NCBI GenBank assembly: GCA_958295875.1
Contig: OY282379.1
Coordinates: forward strand, 1,426,001 to 1,490,000
Direction of reading: 5' to 3'
Source: an uncultured Pseudomonadales bacterium
GTDB taxonomy: Bacteria; Pseudomonadota; Gammaproteobacteria; Pseudomonadales; Azotimanducaceae
Length of the DNA stretch: 64,000 bases
Below the pieces are notes generated by a model. The model saw only the letters and a list, made by a program, of their open reading frames with translations. It searched no databases and had not been told where the DNA came from. Below are positions 25,592-37,112 of the stretch, in pieces. The translations under genes and the position numbers were made by a program. Numbering within the stretch: position 1 is the stretch's first letter; every line of letters begins with the position of its first letter.

Positions 25592-26004
25592 TCGCGCTCG
25601 ACACCAACGTTCTGGTTCGCTACCTGGTTCGCGACCATGCGGAACAGGCGGAGGCGGCGCGCAGTGTTTTGGATGCCCTCACAGCGGAAACCCCAGGGTT
25701 CGTCTGCCGGGAGGTGTTGGTGGAACTCGTATGGGTGCTGGAACGCTCCTACCGGATTCCACGCACTGAAATTTCGGCCCAACTACTCAATCTGGTGGGC
25801 GCGGATGCGCTGGTGGTGGAGTCCGCAGCCGATGTGGCCCGTGCCGCGCTGGCCTACCGCGAAGGGTTGGCGGATTTCTCGGATGCGATGATCCTCGCTG
25901 CGGCGCGGCGAGCAGCCGCTCACCCGCTCTACACTTTCGACCGACGCGCCGCCGCCCAAGAAGGGGTGCAGCTATTGCAGGCTTCCTCCTTGTCCAAGGG
26001 CTGA
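25588..26004 (+). CDS. vapC: PIN-domain ribonuclease toxin
   Basis: A 138-residue PIN protein. The acidic metal-binding residues can be seen in IALDTNVLVRYL (Asp near 5), REVLVELVWVLERSY (Glu), GLADFSDAMILAAA (Asp) and LYTFDRRAA (Asp). It would cleave RNA when not bound by the antitoxin encoded just upstream. The 3' part of this gene was copied to 2839-2957. Downstream DNA is a sulfotransferase fragment. Confidence 0.85.
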   Translation: MIALDTNVLVRYLVRDHAEQAEAARSVLDALTAETPGFVCREVLVELVWVLERSYRIPRTEISAQLLNLVGADALVVESAADVARAALAYREGLADFSDAMILAAARRAAAHPLYTFDRRAAAQEGVQLLQASSLSKG

Positions 26005-26028
26005 CCGGTCACGGAGCGGCCCGGTGCC

Positions 26029-26189
26029 TGTGGGTGAAGGGGCAGTACCACGAGATGCTCACCGACATGAACGCGCGGCAGATCGCGCGTCTGGGCGCCG
26101 AGGACCTCGCCGCGTTCAACCGCGTGTTCCGACGGCATGAAGACGTCCTCGCCCACTTCGGCTACGCCGTCATGGAAGGGGCGGGATGA
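26029..26189 (+). pseudogene. Sulfotransferase 3' fragment
   Basis: Encodes KGQYHEMLTDMNARQIARLG then AEDLAAFNRVFRRHEDVLAHF and a stop, corresponding to the last 55 codons of copies A and B. It is joined directly to the toxin gene region and converges on the PqqD-like gene. Confidence 0.85.
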
Positions 26190-26220
26190 CCTCTCCCGCC
26201 GGATGCCGCTTCCCGCGTAG

Positions 26221-26544
26221 CTACGCGGCCTGCACGTGGACGATCCGCATGGCGCCGGCCGCTTGCAGGAACTCCAACGTGTCGCGTTGGCAGGTGTCGA
26301 GATCGACGTCGAAGTCCGCGGCCAAGGCGTCGCAGAGGTCCGCGGCGGACCGGCCGGTTTCGAGCAGGCCCCAGATTCGGGCGCCGACCGGGTCGAGCTC
26401 GTAGTACTGCCCTTCGTCGACGTCCATCATCACGATGGTGTCGTCGAGGTCGGTGAAGACGATGGCCTCGTTGCGCGACACTTGGGAGGTGAGGGCGACG
26501 GTCACGTCCGGTTGGCCCGGCTTCACGGTATCGTTCTCTGCCAT
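26221..26544 (-). CDS. PqqD-like RiPP recognition protein
   Basis: A 107-residue protein with the PqqD/RRE winged-helix layout: TSQVSRNEAIVFTDLDDTIV, MMDVDEGQYYELDPVGARIW, a following helical region with LCDALAADFDVDLDTCQRD, and the ending AMRIVHVQAA. These proteins bind the leader of lasso-type precursors and present them to the peptidase. The ATG at 26544 is chosen over an upstream in-frame ATG that lies in IS-derived sequence. No peptidase is adjacent, so it would have to work with the one at 51837. Flanked by a sulfotransferase tail and IS ends. Confidence 0.75.
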   Translation of the reverse strand: MAENDTVKPGQPDVTVALTSQVSRNEAIVFTDLDDTIVMMDVDEGQYYELDPVGARIWGLLETGRSAADLCDALAADFDVDLDTCQRDTLEFLQAAGAMRIVHVQAA

Positions 26545-26604
26545 GGGGTTTCCGCCTTTCGGGAGGTTGAGCGTCCACGGCAAAATTACAGGACAGGTGT
26601 GTCC

Positions 26605-26650
26605 CGTGTCCAGAAGGTGCTGATCCCCCACAGAAGGTGCTGATCCCTTT
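26605..26650. repeat. Two solo IS right ends in tandem
   Basis: CAGAAGGTGCTGATCCC occurs twice within 30 bp, each matching the right end of the IS at 24201-25288 but without any transposase. They probably record repeated insertion and excision or recombination. Confidence 0.65.
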
Positions 26651-26755
26651 CACCTAGTTGCATGGCGAGCCGCCAATGAAATAACGTTGGACTTCCCGAA
26701 CCGTTTGCGGCAACCGGAGTCAGGAGATGCAGCATGAGACCCCCCCAAGAAACGG

Positions 26756-26965
26756 ATGACCGGTCTTGGGGAGTGCCGCGTCGAGCCGCAGGACAACAGC
26801 GTCGTCCTGTTCCCCAGCCGCTGCGTCCACGAGGTTACGCTGCTGGAGTGCGACCCCACCGACTTCGGCACCGGACACTTCTCGGTGAACACCCATGTGT
26901 GGGACGCGCTGCACATGAGCAACGCTCTCCCCAGCGCAAGTGGCCGCGCTGATTGCCGCGCATAG
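26756..26965 (+). pseudogene. 2OG oxygenase C-terminal fragment
   Basis: The frame encodes VEPQDNSVVLFPSRCVHEVT, then a segment ending GTGHFSVNTHVWDAL, the distal His and 2OG-Arg part of the prolyl-hydroxylase-type oxygenases in this window. The proximal H-x-D region is missing. Confidence 0.65.
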
Positions 26966-27012
26966 GCGGCGATGCAACGATTCGGCCATCTGGAAGCCGC
27001 GCAGGCGTTTCT

Positions 27013-27038
27013 TGCGCCGGGCTCGCAAGCCCGGCGCA
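27013..27038. other. Strong 11-bp hairpin
   Basis: TGCGCCGGGCT and AGCCCGGCGCA are perfect complements around a CGCA loop. No T-run follows on either strand. It may stabilise or end transcripts before the cupin-like gene, or be a mobile repeat. Confidence 0.45.
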
Positions 27039-27091
27039 TGTCGCGATCAGACGTCGGCGCCGGCTTCGCGCAGCTACGGGGTATCCGAGGC

Positions 27092-27382
27092 ATGACTTTG
27101 AACGTCCGAACTCGGGCCCTCTGCGACCGTCTTGCGCATACGATGCAAACCGAGGCGGAGGACGACGATGCCCTGTTGCTGGTGCCGCTCGATGGCAAGC
27201 TCACACTCACCTTCGAGGCACAGGATCCGGTGGCCCTGGCGCCGGGCGACGGCATCGCGTTCCCGGCGCGAGAGCGATGCCAGCTCGCATGGGCAGCGCC
27301 TTACGGCCGCGGCAGGGTGCTGTTGGGCCACGCGCAAACGCCTCGGAGCGCCCGCCTCGTCAAGGGGATGCAAAATGTCTGA
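27092..27382 (+). CDS. Small cupin-like protein
   Basis: A 96-residue protein with a beta-rich pattern: DDDALLLVPLDGKLTLTFEA and LAPGDGIAFPARERCQLAW. The APGD-x-x-x-F turn resembles cupins and HutD-like proteins, but metal-binding His residues are not apparent. The chosen ATG follows a TACGGGGTATCC stretch without a clear ribosome binding site. Its stop overlaps the start of the next oxygenase gene by 8 bp, so the two are probably co-translated. Function not recognised. Confidence 0.55.
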   Translation: MTLNVRTRALCDRLAHTMQTEAEDDDALLLVPLDGKLTLTFEAQDPVALAPGDGIAFPARERCQLAWAAPYGRGRVLLGHAQTPRSARLVKGMQNV

Positions 27383-28328
27383 GCTTGCAAGGTCAACCGC
27401 CATAACGCGCGCGCACATCAGCCCGGACCTGCTGAACCAGGCCGAAGCAGCACTCCAGCGCAAACTGGCCGAGAATCCGCACGACGCACGGGCCCTGCGC
27501 GGGCTTGGCGACTTGCAGCGCCGGCGGGGTGAATTCGGCGCGGCGCTGAAAACCTATCGTGTACTACAGCACCTGCGATGCGATGCGATGACGAACTGGC
27601 TGGTCGCTGTGGCGAGCGGCGAGCGGTTGCCATGGCCTGAGCCCGAGGGCGTTCGGCCCTCGCCGTTCATCCGCATAAGGAACTTCCTTGACGCGGCGCA
27701 GCAGGAGCGCCTCCTCGCGATGACGCACGCCGACCCCCAAGACTTTACTCCATCCAAGATCCGCCGTGATGGAAAACGGCAGTTGAACCGTGAGCTTCGC
27801 AGTTCGCTGCAGGCGGACAAGTCGGTCATCCGGGAGATTCATCGTTGGTTCGTTCCGAAGCTGCGGTGCCTGGTGCCGCGCCTCGCCTCGCACTTCCATA
27901 GCGGAGAACCGGGCAAGCGTTTCATCGATATGGATGTGACGGCACATCCCACTGGCGGATTCTTCGGGCCGCACACCGATTCAGGCTATTCGGCCGATTC
28001 GCCGAACCGCACTCGAGAGATCAGCTACGCTTACTATTTCCATCAAGAGCCTAGGCGATTCGGTGGGGGCGACCTGCTGCTGTACGACACCTGTCCGGAA
28101 TCAGAGGGCTTTCGCTGCGTCGCCTATTCGCGCATAGAGCCTGTCCGCAACACCATCGTCTTCTTCCCCAGTCGTTGCTGCCATGAGGTGCTTCCTGTAA
28201 CCGGACGTTCCGATGCGTTCCAGGATGGGCGGTTCACTGTGAACGGCTGGATTCACAAGGCAGGCGTTGCGCCGTACGGCGCGGACCCGCACGCAGAAAC
28301 GCAAGGCGCCAGCAGACAAGTGGAATAG
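27375..28328 (+). CDS. TPR-like/prolyl-4-hydroxylase-type 2OG oxygenase
   Basis: A 317-residue paralogue of the oxygenases at 23154 and 43182. The N-terminus has the repeat-like NPHDARALRGLGDLQRRRGE. Iron ligands are seen in GGFFGPHTDSGYSADS and FFPSRCCHEVLPV, and the 2OG Arg in DGRFTVNGWIH. The HQEPRRFGGGDLLLYDT segment is shared by all three. The start overlaps the cupin-like gene. No precursor gene is adjacent, so it may act in trans on RiPPs or belong to another pathway. Confidence 0.8.
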   Translation: MSELARSTAITRAHISPDLLNQAEAALQRKLAENPHDARALRGLGDLQRRRGEFGAALKTYRVLQHLRCDAMTNWLVAVASGERLPWPEPEGVRPSPFIRIRNFLDAAQQERLLAMTHADPQDFTPSKIRRDGKRQLNRELRSSLQADKSVIREIHRWFVPKLRCLVPRLASHFHSGEPGKRFIDMDVTAHPTGGFFGPHTDSGYSADSPNRTREISYAYYFHQEPRRFGGGDLLLYDTCPESEGFRCVAYSRIEPVRNTIVFFPSRCCHEVLPVTGRSDAFQDGRFTVNGWIHKAGVAPYGADPHAETQGASRQVE

Positions 28329-28579
28329 CCTGACGATGCGGGTAGCTGGCGCCGCGACGGGCATATCGCACTCATCCAGTTAGAGTCTCGGTTGCGACTC
28401 GGTAGACACTGTGGCAGAAGAAGCCGCGCTTGTTATCCCCCCGGCATGTTGTTGCGCGCCGCGGGTGAAACCGCTAGTTTGCATCGGGTTTGGCGTTGTG
28501 GCGGCACCGGGCGGCGCTTGGGGAGCGCGCTTGGGGCGGCACGGCGCAAGACAATCAAGTCAAAGGGAAGGAAGCAACC

Positions 28580-29467
28580 ATGAGCCTCGCGGATTACCAA
28601 GTGTACCCAGATGTGGACAACCTGATGGCCGAGATCAAACAGTACGATCTCGCCGAACACGTCGTCGAACTCGAAGCGTACGGCATCACCGTCGTTCCGC
28701 CTGAGAAGATGCAGATCAGCGACGATTTCGTGGAGCGGCTGCGCAACGCGATCATCCGCGCCTGCGAGAAGCGCAACGGCATCGAAATCGGCGACTACCG
28801 AACTAGCAAGCTGGCCTCCGCCGACGCTTTCAAGAACAGCTGGGACCTGTTGGAGGAGGACGAGGTGTTCGTCGAGGCGGCGATCAACCCCGTCAACTTG
28901 GCCTTGGTGCGTTGGCTGCTCGGCCAGAGCGCCGTGTTCTCCGGGCAAACATGGATCATCAAGGGCAGCGGCGCCGAGGGCATTGCGCTGCACAGCGATT
29001 CCCACGGCATCCCGCCCGGCGCCGGGCAGATCGCCCACATGTGCAATGCATCTTGGGTATGCACCGACTACGCTGGCGCCGAGGACGGCCCCACCGTGTT
29101 CGTGCCCGGCAGCCACCACTATGGCCGGGCGACGCTGCCCCACGAAGGCGACATGGAGAACACGCCCTACAAGTTCGTGCCCCTGATCGCCAAGGCCGGC
29201 TCGCTGGCCATCTGGAACGGCGCCACGTGGCACGCCTCGGAGAAACGCACCAAGCCCGGCATCCGAATCACGTTGGTGCAGAACTACATGCGCACCTACA
29301 TGCGCGCCCAGCGCAACTACGAGACGACGTCGCCACAGCTCTTGGAGAAGTATCCGGAGCTCGAAAGGGTGATCGGCAAATCGCTCTACCCCTACGAGGA
29401 CAGCCGCAATGCGGACTACAGCCGCGTCGCGCCGTTCATGCGCACAGGCACAGACCCGTTCGCCTAA
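28580..29467 (+). CDS. Phytanoyl-CoA dioxygenase-family protein
   Basis: A 295-residue Fe(II)/2OG oxygenase of the PhyH type: an H-x-D pair in IALHSDSHGIPPGAGQIAHM, a distal His in WNGATWHASEKRTKPGIRIT with the 2OG-binding Arg. AAGGGAAGG just upstream sets the ATG at 28580. PhyH proteins hydroxylate small molecules, lipids or side chains. It has no shared operon with the neighbouring oxygenase (250 bp gap) and is convergent with radC. Substrate unknown. Confidence 0.75.
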   Translation: MSLADYQVYPDVDNLMAEIKQYDLAEHVVELEAYGITVVPPEKMQISDDFVERLRNAIIRACEKRNGIEIGDYRTSKLASADAFKNSWDLLEEDEVFVEAAINPVNLALVRWLLGQSAVFSGQTWIIKGSGAEGIALHSDSHGIPPGAGQIAHMCNASWVCTDYAGAEDGPTVFVPGSHHYGRATLPHEGDMENTPYKFVPLIAKAGSLAIWNGATWHASEKRTKPGIRITLVQNYMRTYMRAQRNYETTSPQLLEKYPELERVIGKSLYPYEDSRNADYSRVAPFMRTGTDPFA

Positions 29468-29473
29468 GGGCGC

Positions 29474-30226
29474 TCAGCTCTCCCGATGTTCGATGACCGG
29501 GGCGGCGGCGCCCCAAGCGCTGTCGTTGTCCCGGTCCACCAGCGCCATCAGCCCAGATTCGGCGAACGAATGCAGCGCCGTGCTGCCGACCACCACATGG
29601 TCCACCAAGTCGACGTCCAGTTCGTCCAACAACAGCTTGATGCGCCGGGTGATCTCGATGTCGCTGGCGGACGGCCGCACCACCCCCGTCGGATGGTTGT
29701 GATAGAGCACCACGGCGCTGGCATTGTGGCGCATTGAGGCGCGGATGATCTCGCGCGGATAGACCGCCGCCCGATTCACCGAGCCCTGGAACATCTCTTC
29801 GTCCTTGATGAGGCGATGCCGCGCGTCGAGGAACAGGCAGCCAAACACTTCCCGGCGCCGGTGGCCGACGCGGTGGCGCAAGTAACTCTTCGCCGCCTCG
29901 GACGAGCCAATGCCGGCGCCGGCCTGCACCGCCTCTGCGTCGTAGCGCGCGAAGAGCCCCTTGAGCGCGAGGACGGATGCTGTCTTTGCGGGGCCCATGC
30001 CCGGCACAGCCGCCAACGCTTCCGCCGGTGCCTCGAACAGGCCGCCCAGCCCCCCGAACCGTGTGAGCAGCTGATGGGCAAGGTGGACCACGCCAGTGGT
30101 TTGCGACCCCGTGCGCAGCAGCGCGGCCAGCAGTTCCGCCGTGGTGAGGGACGCCGGGCCGCGCCGCAAGAGCCGCTCCCGAGGACGCTCCGATGCGTCG
30201 CCATCGTCACCCGCCGGATGCGCCAT
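29474..30226 (-). CDS. radC: DNA repair protein RadC (JAB-domain)
   Basis: About 250 residues. The N-terminal UPF0758 region (RERLLRRGPASLTTAELLAA) contains helix-hairpin-helix-like LAAVPGMGPAKTASVLAL. The JAB metalloprotease-like domain has the metal motif HNHPTGVVRPSASD. The ATG at 30226 is chosen because a longer start would overlap the divergent coaBC start. The head-to-head pairing with coaBC is common in Gammaproteobacteria. Confidence 0.9.
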   Translation of the reverse strand: MAHPAGDDGDASERPRERLLRRGPASLTTAELLAALLRTGSQTTGVVHLAHQLLTRFGGLGGLFEAPAEALAAVPGMGPAKTASVLALKGLFARYDAEAVQAGAGIGSSEAAKSYLRHRVGHRRREVFGCLFLDARHRLIKDEEMFQGSVNRAAVYPREIIRASMRHNASAVVLYHNHPTGVVRPSASDIEITRRIKLLLDELDVDLVDHVVVGSTALHSFAESGLMALVDRDNDSAWGAAAPVIEHRES

Positions 30227-30252
30227 CCCTAGCTCTCTGTTATCGTTTCGCC

Positions 30253-31487
30253 ATGCATGCAAAGCGCATCATATTGGGCGTCAGCGGCGGGATTGGTGCG
30301 TATAAGGCACCGCAGCTTGTGCGAGATTTGCTCGCAAAAGGGGCGGAAGTTGCCCCGGTCATGACGCGCGGGGCAGCCCGTTTCGTCGGCGCGGCCAGCC
30401 TGCAAGCCGTTTCCGGGCGGCGCGTGCGCGACGACCTGTGGGATGCGGACGCCGAAGCCGCCATGGGGCACATCGAGCTGGCCCGCTGGGCGGACGCGGT
30501 GTTGGTCGCGCCGGCCACCGCGCACGTCATCGCGCGCTTGGCGAGCGGCGCCGCGGACGACTTGCTCACCACCCTCTGCCTCGCCACGAGCGCGCCAGTT
30601 TTCGTCGCCCCCGCGATGAACCGGCAGATGTGGGAACACCCCGCCGTGCAGCGCAACGTCGCCCAACTCCGCGCCGATGGCGCGACGGTGCTTGGGCCAG
30701 CCGATGGCGAACAGGCGTGCGGCGAAGTTGGCCCGGGACGCATGCTGGAGCCGGCCGAGCTCGCGGCCGCGCTCAACGCCCACTTCGCATCCGAACAAGG
30801 GCCGCTGGCGGGCCTCTCGGTGCTGGTGACGGCCGGCCCCACGCGAGAGCACATCGATCCGGTGCGCTTCATTTCCAACAACAGCTCCGGCAAGCAGGGC
30901 TACGCCTTGGCCGCGGCAGCGGCGCAGGCTGGCGGGCAAGTCACCTTGGTGAGCGGGCCCGTGGCCTTGGACGCCCCGCCCGGCGTCAACCGCGTCAACG
31001 TGACCACCGCGCGGGAGATGCTCGCCGCCGTCGAAGACGCGCTGCCCGGCACCGACATCTTCGTCGGCGTCGCCGCGGTGGGGGACTATCGGCCCAAAGC
31101 GCCACGCACGCGCAAAATGAAGCGCGCCGAGGCGCCCACCTCCGAAGTGTCCCTGCCGCTCACGGAGAATCCAGACATCCTCGCCACCGTCGCCGCCGGC
31201 GACACGCCCTGCGTGGTCGGCTTCGCCGCGGAAACCCACGACGCCCTCAGCAACGCGCGGGGGAAACTCGCGCGCAAGGGCTGCCACGCCATCATCGTGA
31301 ACGATGTCTCGCAGCCCGGCATCGGCTTCGACGGCGACGAGAACGCCGCCACGCTGGTGACCAAGGGCGGTGAAGTGGTGTTCCCCCGCACCTCGAAGAC
31401 GGCGCTGGCAACGCAGTTGGTCAACGCCATCGCAGCCATCCACCAACAACAACGCGCGGCCAGCCAAGCCTCTCTGTCGAGGCTCGC

Positions 31488-31491
<4 letters not shown>
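30253..31491 (+). CDS. coaBC: Phosphopantothenoylcysteine decarboxylase/synthase
   Basis: A 412-residue bifunctional CoA enzyme. The N-terminal flavoprotein decarboxylase shows ILGVSGGIGAYKAPQLVRDL, the active-site-type HIELARWADAVLVAPATAHV and PAMNRQMW. The C-terminal synthetase shows VLVTAGPTREHIDPVRFISN and the VGDYRP segment. The stop overlaps the TTG start of algC. Confidence 0.95.
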
Positions 31492-33736
<2,245 letters not shown>

Positions 33737-33742
33737 GCCGGC

Positions 33743-34387
33743 TCACGCGCCGGCGCAATACCGCACGCGGTACTCCCGCATGGCGGCAAGAGCTTGTTCG
33801 CTGCCGCCCGCTTGCTCCAAGCAGCGCACGACGTGTTCCAACGCCACCACGCTGCGCACCGGCGTGCCGAGTTGCCGTTCCAACGTCTGCGCCGCCGTGG
33901 CACCATCTTCCAAGCGCTCTTGTCTATCCAACGCGATGAGGATGCCAGCCACTTCGCCGCCAGCCGCCACGATGGCATCGAACGCCGCTCGCTTCGCGCC
34001 GCCATCGGTCACGATGTCGTCCACGATGGCCACGTTCTGCCCAGCGAGTGGACAGCCCACAAGGCGGCCGCCCTCGCCATGCGCCTTCGCCTCCTTGCGG
34101 TCGAACGCAACGCCAACCTGCTGGCCATGCGAGCGGTGCAGGGCGACGGCCGTGGCCACCGCAATGGGAATGCCCTTGTACGCCGGGCCGAACACCACAT
34201 CAGGCCGCGTCGGCAACGTCATGGCCAAGGCCGCGTAGGCGTCTCCAAGCCACTCCAAGGCCGGGCCGTTGTCGATGGCGCCGAGATTGAAGAAGTACGG
34301 GCTCTCCCGGCCAGACTTCAGCACGAAGTTCCCAAACAGCAGCACATCCTCGGCGATCAACCGCGCCGCGAAGTGCTCAGGGCGCAT
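33743..34387 (-). CDS. pyrE: Orotate phosphoribosyltransferase
   Basis: A 214-residue enzyme with the PRPP loop [20 protein letters not shown], the flexible loop [14 protein letters not shown] and [11 protein letters not shown]. It makes OMP in pyrimidine synthesis. The ATG at 34387 overlaps the rph stop by 11 bp, and pyrE converges on argB. Confidence 0.95.
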   Translation of the reverse strand: MRPEHFAARLIAEDVLLFGNFVLKSGRESPYFFNLGAIDNGPALEWLGDAYAALAMTLPTRPDVVFGPAYKGIPIAVATAVALHRSHGQQVGVAFDRKEAKAHGEGGRLVGCPLAGQNVAIVDDIVTDGGAKRAAFDAIVAAGGEVAGILIALDRQERLEDGATAAQTLERQLGTPVRSVVALEHVVRCLEQAGGSEQALAAMREYRVRYCAGA

Positions 34388-35096
34388 CGGCCAACCCCAA
34401 GGCGCGCCGTTGCGCCACGAACAGCTCGCCAATGCCGCATTCCGCCAACGCCAGCATGTCTGCCAACGCCTCGCGCCCGAACGGGGCGCCCTCCGCCGTG
34501 CCCTGCACCTCGATGAAGCCGCCGCCCTCGACCATGGCGACGTTCACGTCCGCATCGGCCTTGGAATCTTCGGCGTACTCCAGATCGAGCACTGGCGCGC
34601 CTTGGTGGACGCCCACCGACACCGCCGCCACCAAGTTCTCGAAGGCTTCCGGCGCCACCGCGTTGAGCGCGTCCACAAGGGCCACGCAACCGCCGGTGAT
34701 GGACGCCGCGCGGGTGCCGCCATCGGCCTGAATCACGTCGCAATCCACCCGAATGGTGCGTTCGCCGAGCCGCTTGAGATTCACCACGGCGCGCAGCGAG
34801 CGGCCGATGAGCCGCTGGATTTCCACCGTGCGCCCGCCTTGCTTGCCACGCGCCGCCTCGCGGTCGAACCGGGTGTGGGTGGCGCCCGGCAACATGCCGT
34901 ACTCAGCGGTGATCCAGCCACGCCGGGCGCCGCGCAGGAATGGCGGCACCCGCTCCTCCACGCTGGCCGTGCAGATGACTTGGGTGTCGCCAGTGGCCAC
35001 CAAGACGGAACCCGCCGCATGGCGCGTGAAGTGACGCGTGATGGACACGCACCGCAGTTCATCGGGCCTCCGGCCACTCGGTCGCGACACGTCCAT
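34377..35096 (-). CDS. rph: Ribonuclease PH
   Basis: A 239-residue phosphorolytic 3'-5' exoribonuclease that trims tRNA ends: [20 protein letters not shown], the RNA-binding [20 protein letters not shown] and IGRSLRAVV. The ATG at 35096 gives the family start ([12 protein letters not shown]). It is head-to-head with yicC, a common pairing. Confidence 0.95.
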   Translation of the reverse strand: MDVSRPSGRRPDELRCVSITRHFTRHAAGSVLVATGDTQVICTASVEERVPPFLRGARRGWITAEYGMLPGATHTRFDREAARGKQGGRTVEIQRLIGRSLRAVVNLKRLGERTIRVDCDVIQADGGTRAASITGGCVALVDALNAVAPEAFENLVAAVSVGVHQGAPVLDLEYAEDSKADADVNVAMVEGGGFIEVQGTAEGAPFGREALADMLALAECGIGELFVAQRRALGLADAP

Positions 35097-35188
35097 GCTG
35101 GGTTCCTCACTGCCAAGGGAATTATGCCTCGCCAAGCCCGGCCACGCGCACCCGCCGGGACGTGGATGCCCCTTGCTAAAATCCCGCC

Positions 35189-36040
35189 ATGCTATCCAGC
35201 ATGACCGCCTTCGCCACCTTCGAATCCGACGCGCTCGTCTGGCAGGTGCGTTCCGTCAACCATCGCTTCTTGGAGGTGAGCTTCCACCTTCCCGACACGT
35301 TGCGCCCCATCGAGCCGGCCCTCCGCGATTTGGCCCGCAAGGCATTGGGCCGCGGCAAGGTGGACGCAACGCTGCGCTGGGGGCAGGCCGATGCGGCGCC
35401 GAGCCTGGACATCGACCGCGACCAGCTATTGCAGTTGCTGGCGGCGATCGAACAGCTGCGCCGGGACGCCCCGGAACTCGGCCATCCAGACCCCCTTGAT
35501 CTCCTCCGTTGGCCCGGCGTCGCCAACCATCGCGGGAAGGTCGCCGCGCCGCCCGCGGAAGCCGCCCAAGCCGGCTTCGAGGCCGCGCTCGTGCGGCTCG
35601 CCGAATCCCGCGGCGAAGAGGGCAGGAAGATCGAGGCCATCCTGCGCGACAAGCTCGATCAAGCGCAGGCCCTTGCCGCGCAATTGGCCGCGATGAACGC
35701 AGCCTTGGCGCCAACGCTGCGCGAGCGGCTGCAATCCCGCATCGCCGAGCTCACAGAACGGATCAACCCCGAACGGCTGGCCTTGGAGGTGGCGCTACTC
35801 GTGCAGCGGGCAGATGCCAAGGAAGAGTTGGACCGCGTGGCCATCCACTGCGAGTCCTGCCGCGATTGCTTCGCAGCGCCCGGCCCGCAGGGCCGGCGGT
35901 TGGACTTCCTGATGCAGGAGCTGCAACGCGAAGCGAACACGCTCGCCGCCAAATCTGCCTCGGATGACAGCGCCCGCCGCGCAGTCGACCTGAAGGTCGT
36001 CATCGAGCAAATGCGCGAACAGGTGCAGAACGTCGAGTGA
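35189..36040 (+). CDS. yicC: YicC-family endoribonuclease
   Basis: A 283-residue protein with the family start [28 protein letters not shown], and C-terminal [20 protein letters not shown]. Homologues cleave RNA. TAAAAT at about 35173 lies only 10 bp before the ATG, so the transcript may have a very short leader. Stop overlaps the gmk start. Confidence 0.9.
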   Translation: MLSSMTAFATFESDALVWQVRSVNHRFLEVSFHLPDTLRPIEPALRDLARKALGRGKVDATLRWGQADAAPSLDIDRDQLLQLLAAIEQLRRDAPELGHPDPLDLLRWPGVANHRGKVAAPPAEAAQAGFEAALVRLAESRGEEGRKIEAILRDKLDQAQALAAQLAAMNAALAPTLRERLQSRIAELTERINPERLALEVALLVQRADAKEELDRVAIHCESCRDCFAAPGPQGRRLDFLMQELQREANTLAAKSASDDSARRAVDLKVVIEQMREQVQNVE

Positions 36041-36684
36041 GCGGTTTGCTGTTCCTCGTCGCGGCGCCTTCCGGCGCTGGCAAGACAAGCCTCGTGAAGG
36101 CGCTCGCCGCCGCAGACCCGCGCATCGAGGTGTCCACCTCCTACACCACACGCAAGCGCCGCCCCGGCGAAGTGGATGGCCGGGATTACCACTTCGTCGA
36201 CGCGGCCACGTTCACCGCCATGCGCGACGCCGGCGCATTCTTGGAACATGCGCGGAAGTTCGGCCACGCCTACGCCACAGCGCGGACGACGGTGGACGCC
36301 GCGCTGGGCCGCGGCCGCGATGTGGTGCTGGAGATCGACTGGCAGGGCGCGGCGCAGGTGCGTCAAGGCTGCGCGGCGGCTGTCAGCATCTTCATCCTGC
36401 CGCCATCCAAGGCGGCCTTGCGCGCCCGCCTCACCGCCCGCGGGCAAGATCGTCCCGACATCATCGCCGCACGCATGCGCCAAGCGACGGACGAAATCGC
36501 CCACTACGCCGAGTTCGACCACTTGATCGTCAACGACGACTTCGAGCAGGCGTTGAAAGACCTCGCGCAGGTGGTGGCCGCGGCCCGCCACGGCAGCGCA
36601 GCCCCGTCGTTCGACCCGAGCCCCCTGCTGCGCGAGCTGCTCGGCTGCGCCGATTCCCGGCCCGCGCCGCGGGGGGAGGCATAA
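36037..36684 (+). CDS. gmk: Guanylate kinase
   Basis: A 215-residue enzyme with Walker A SGAGKTSL and the GMP-binding YTTRKRRPGEVDGRDYHF and LEHARKFGHAYATA. It converts GMP to GDP. The GTG start is coupled to yicC. The usual next gene, rpoZ, is not there. The sequence passes directly into RiPP-related remnants. Confidence 0.93.
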   Translation: MSGLLFLVAAPSGAGKTSLVKALAAADPRIEVSTSYTTRKRRPGEVDGRDYHFVDAATFTAMRDAGAFLEHARKFGHAYATARTTVDAALGRGRDVVLEIDWQGAAQVRQGCAAAVSIFILPPSKAALRARLTARGQDRPDIIAARMRQATDEIAHYAEFDHLIVNDDFEQALKDLAQVVAAARHGSAAPSFDPSPLLRELLGCADSRPAPRGEA

Positions 36685-36817
36685 CCCCAGCCGAACGCGC
36701 CACGGCGCGACGCCGGCCACCGCGCCAAGTGCGTCGCACACTCACTCCAAGCCCCCTGGAGCGCTTGCCGCTGCAATTTGACCGCCACGCCAGCGCAGCG
36801 ATATGCTGCGTTTGATG

Positions 36818-36838
36818 CCCCCCCCCCCCCCCCCCCCC
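36818..36838. repeat. Poly-C tract of 21 bases
   Basis: An uninterrupted run of 21 C. It lies in degraded sequence before the RiPP operon. Such runs are slippage-prone and can switch genes by changing length, but no intact frame here obviously depends on it. Sequencing or assembly error is also possible. Confidence 0.8.
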
Positions 36839-36884
36839 GGAATAACGCCGACTTGCGGGCGAGTTGGAAGCTGGACGTTGCCGG

Positions 36885-37026
36885 CGTTGCCATTCCGGAA
36901 TTGAAACCGAACTGCTACGGAAATGGCTGCGAAGACCGTCGCCCCTTGGCGGCCCTTGGCGGCACAGATGCGCGACGTCTTGGCCGCCATGGGGCGACAA
37001 TGACGCACTTTGGCTATCCATGTTGA
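36885..37026 (+). pseudogene. Sulfotransferase C-terminal fragment, frameshifted
   Basis: LAAQMRDVLAAMG in one frame and GATMTHFGYPC plus stop in the next reproduce the ending AAQVGDILAAHGATMARFGY of the gene at 38081, with one base lost between them. The catalytic part is missing. Confidence 0.65.
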
Positions 37027-37034
37027 GCTACTGG

Positions 37035-37112
37035 ATGGACGACGATCTGGTGCTGAAATCCCCGGCTCAAGCGCAAGCCGCCAATTCCCTTTGGCCGAGG
37101 GGCAAAGGCTGA
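37035..37112 (+). pseudogene. PqqD-like gene fragment
   Basis: MDDDLVLK resembles the MLDDDLVFMD segment of the PqqD-like protein at 38974, in the same order after a sulfotransferase tail. The rest does not match and it stops after 25 codons. Confidence 0.4.

Noticed and set aside
36685..36817. rpoZ expected downstream of gmk
   Set aside because: No omega-subunit-like frame (such as MARVTVEDC) was found on either strand in this interval.
37035..37112. Possible additional small precursor peptide
   Set aside because: It lacks the W-x-x-P leader motif, and its first codons fit a PqqD fragment better.
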